NCBI GenBank assembly: GCA_021372245.1 | Contig: JAJFUV010000211.1 | Location: 1 to 45,788 of the forward strand | DNA from: Terriglobales bacterium | GTDB taxonomy: Bacteria > Acidobacteriota > Terriglobia > Bryobacterales > Bryobacteraceae | DNA length: 45,788 nt | Direction of reading: 5' to 3' | In this document: one piece after another, positions 44,010 through 45,788 of the stretch | How the letters are laid out: each line of letters begins with the position of its first letter | Numbering within the stretch: position 1 is the stretch's first letter | Notes under the pieces: model-generated | What the model saw: only the letters and a program-made list of their open reading frames with translations | Told to the model about the DNA's origin: nothing | Database searches by the model: none | Made by a program: the position numbers and the translations under genes

Positions 44010-45680
44010 TCACCGTTCCGTCGCGCGCTCGGATTCGGCATCCACTTCCTTGAGCAACTCCTGGCGGGCCGCGGGCGGCTCGATGCGCCAGTTGCCGTCG
44101 GCTTTCGTGGGCAGCGGATGCTTTCGGCCGTAGTACTGAATCATCAGGTCGCGGATGTCCTCGGAGGATTGCCAGACCACCTTGGCGCCACGGAACATCG
44201 TGTAGCCGCCGCTGCCGCCCGCCCGGTAGTTATTGATCGCGATGCGCAGCGGCTGATCGTCCTTGAGCGCGCTCCCCTTCCAGCGCAGGTTCTTGATGCG
44301 GTGGCCGGCCGGTTCGCGCAGGTCGATCTGGTAGGTGACGCCCTGTGCCATGTCGAAGTTGAAGCCGTGCACCGACTTGCTGATGAGCGGACCGCTCGAG
44401 CAGGCGGGCGTCTCGCACGAACGGAAGTACTCCGCGGAAACTTCCAAAGCGTCGCGAAGCATCCTGCCGTTACCTTCGATGGCGTAGAGTTGGTTGTCGT
44501 AAATATACAGCGCGGCGAGTTGGCGCACCGTGACCGGACCCTTGCGAACCCTGATACGCGGATTGAACAGGGCGGTGAGCGAAACGTCGGCCTTCGCATA
44601 CGCCAGTTGCACGGTTTGGATGGCGTCCACGAGCGGCGTGTCCTCGATCCGCCCGCGCGCTCCGCTCATGTCCGTGGCGGCCTGAGTCACGGGCGTGTTC
44701 AGATACTTCTCCGCCATCTCGTGGTACGGTTCGCCGAGTTTGGCGATGTCCCCGGCCACGGCGGTGTCCTTCTGCACGGCCAGCAGCCGGCTGCGCCTGT
44801 CGACGATCCTGTTCGTCCGGCCCCGCCGCTCGATGACAAAGTCGATCTTCGCCACCGACGCGGCCCAGTTCTTGGGCTGCACCAGGAGCGTGGAACCCAT
44901 CGTGTACCCTTCCGCCTGCAGGTGCGAATGGCCGTAGACGATCAGGTCGACGCCCTTAGGAATCGGGATCTGCGAGTCCTTTTCAATGCCGTCGTGTACG
45001 GCCAGCACCACGATGTCCGGCTTCACACGCGCGCGTACCGACTTGACCACATCCGCCGCGGCCGTCCAAATGGGCGCGAAGCGGTAGCCGCGATAGTGTT
45101 CCGGCGGGTCCCACAGGGGGATGTTCGTCGTGGTAAGGCCTATGATGGCCACGCGGACGCCACCCACATCCTTGACGATGTAAGGCTCGAATGGCCGGCG
45201 CGTCGAGCCGGGCTCGGTCGTGATGTTGGCGGAGAGCCACGGAAATCGAGACTACGACCGGGCGTGATCCAGGTTCTTCAGCCCGTAATTGAAGTCGTGG
45301 TTGCCTACCACCAGTGCCTCGTAGCCGATCGCATTCATGGCCCGAATGGTGGGCTCCTCACGCCACGGCTCGCCGGGGAACTGCAAGCCGAGCGGCAGCC
45401 GCCCGCTGCTCACGAACCGCTGGTAAAGATACTCGATGGGCGATCCCTGTATGGTGTCGCCGCAATCGATGAGAACGGAGTTCGGGTTGCGTTCGCGCTC
45501 GGCGCGGATGACGGTGGCCGCTTTGGCCAGCCCGCGCGGGGCCTGGCGCCCCGTGTAGTAGTCGAACGGGAAGATGTGACCGTGCAGATCGGTGGTTGCC
45601 AGCACGGTTACAGTGAGTTGCTCGGCCGTGAGCGCGAAAGCCGCCGTGAACAAGGCACAGAAGAGTCTTGCAGTAGGCAT
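44010..45680 (-). pseudogene. Exported 5'-nucleotidase/phosphodiesterase interrupted by one in-frame TAG
   Basis: Signal peptide MPTARLFCALFTAAFALTAE, then metallophosphatase motifs TDLHGHIF, DCGDTIQGSP and GNHDFN. At 45254-45252 the frame meets TAG. After it the same frame continues without any other stop for 413 codons (SRFPWLSANIT, HDGIEKD, YGHSHLQAEG and the C-terminal nucleotidase domain with YIYDNQLYAIEGNGRMLRDALE and NNYRAGGSGGYTMF). The stop replaces the residue before SRFPWLSAN, where Gln or Glu would fit, so CAG or GAG to TAG is likely. The truncated product (142 residues) would lack the later metal ligands. It may be a pseudogene, a sequencing error or a read-through gene. It is divergent from a secreted-protein gene across 31 bases. 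Confidence 0.85.
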
Positions 45681-45711
45681 GAATGTTTGGTTTCAGTATA
45701 AACTGGCAGTC
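45681..45711. promoter_or_regulatory. Near-palindromic bidirectional promoter region
   Basis: Only 31 bases separate the 5'-nucleotidase ATG (45680, minus) from the ATG at 45712 (plus). CAGTATAAACTG (45694-45705) is nearly symmetric: it reads TATAAA on the plus strand (45697-45702) and TATACT on the minus strand (45700 to 45695). Each -10 is then within 10-15 bases of its ATG. No separate -35 boxes at standard spacing are obvious. This arrangement would make both genes share one opening site. Confidence 0.5.
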
Positions 45712-45788
45712 ATGAGGACTGTTTCCATCGTTACCCTGATCGCGTTGAGCATCGTCAGCCTGGCTTCGGCGCAGACTCCGCCCGCCGC
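45712..45788 (+). CDS. Start of a secreted protein, cut by the window edge
   Basis: 25 complete codons, MRTVSIVTLIALSIVSLASAQTPPA, with a basic start, a hydrophobic core and an ASA-type signal peptidase site before QTPP. The gene runs off the right edge. The family cannot be told. It is divergent from the broken 5'-nucleotidase gene. Confidence 0.65.
   Translation, partial: MRTVSIVTLIALSIVSLASAQTPPA

Noticed and set aside
45252..45254. TAG as a pyrrolysine codon
   Set aside because: Pyrrolysine is known in methylamine methyltransferases and a few other proteins; the gene is a nucleotidase and no pyl genes are in the window.

Overview
The window looks like chromosomal DNA of a GC-rich, Gram-negative soil-type bacterium, most likely an acidobacterium of the Bryobacterales/Solibacter kind. 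This rests on gene content, not on a marker gene. It includes many twin-arginine-leader sulfatase, glycosidase and DUF1080 proteins, a TPR protein with an N-terminal domain that I associate with Acidobacteria, MacB/FtsX-type permeases, a TolC-like protein and an FtsH/TilS pair. No rRNA, tRNA, CRISPR array, insertion sequence or phage gene was found.

Layout. (1) 1-3195: the start of an unknown gene at the left edge, an exported S1-type sulfatase on the minus strand, and a divergent exported protein that joins a DUF1080 (3-keto-sugar lyase/hydrolase type) domain to a PHP-like metal-dependent domain. (2) 3215-9329, plus strand: small methyltransferase, tilS, ftsH, a phosphoglycolate-phosphatase-like HAD protein and a TPR protein. 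(3) 26892 down to 9299, minus strand: a ten-gene, nearly gapless operon for glycan use. In transcription order it encodes a GH78-like alpha-L-rhamnosidase, a TIM-barrel protein, a GH95-like enzyme, a GH63/trehalase-like (alpha/alpha)6 enzyme, a GHL-type TIM-barrel protein, L-rhamnose mutarotase, a URO-D-family protein, an SDR sugar dehydrogenase, an M1-like metallopeptidase and a polysaccharide deacetylase. (4) 26929-32416, plus strand, divergent from it: a GH106-like alpha-L-rhamnosidase, an exported Gfo/Idh/MocA oxidoreductase and another (alpha/alpha)6-type protein. Together (3) and (4) point to breakdown of rhamnose- and probably fucose-containing polysaccharide.

(5) 32425-39401: a compact histidine operon, hisI-hisG-hisD-hisC-HAD-hisB-hisH-hisF-hisA. 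In front of it lies a complete transcription attenuator: an extended -10 promoter, a 20-residue leader peptide with six histidines, an antiterminator segment that includes the leader stop codon, and a terminator hairpin with a T-run 13 bases before hisI. hisE is not in the window. The HAD protein between hisC and hisB is a good candidate for the missing histinidol-phosphate phosphatase (histidinol phosphatase). (6) 39475-42853: TPR protein, MacB-type permease and TolC-like outer-membrane factor, without an ATPase. (7) 42903-45788: a small unknown protein, a mazEF-type toxin-antitoxin pair with a palindromic operator over its -10 box, a 5'-nucleotidase gene broken by one in-frame TAG, and the first codons of a secreted protein divergent from it across a 31-base near-palindromic promoter region.

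The most interesting items are the his attenuator, the in-frame amber codon in an otherwise intact 5'-nucleotidase, the DUF1080-PHP fusion, the two unrelated rhamnosidase families divergent across about 36 bases, and the recurrence of TATACT -10 boxes with very short leaders.
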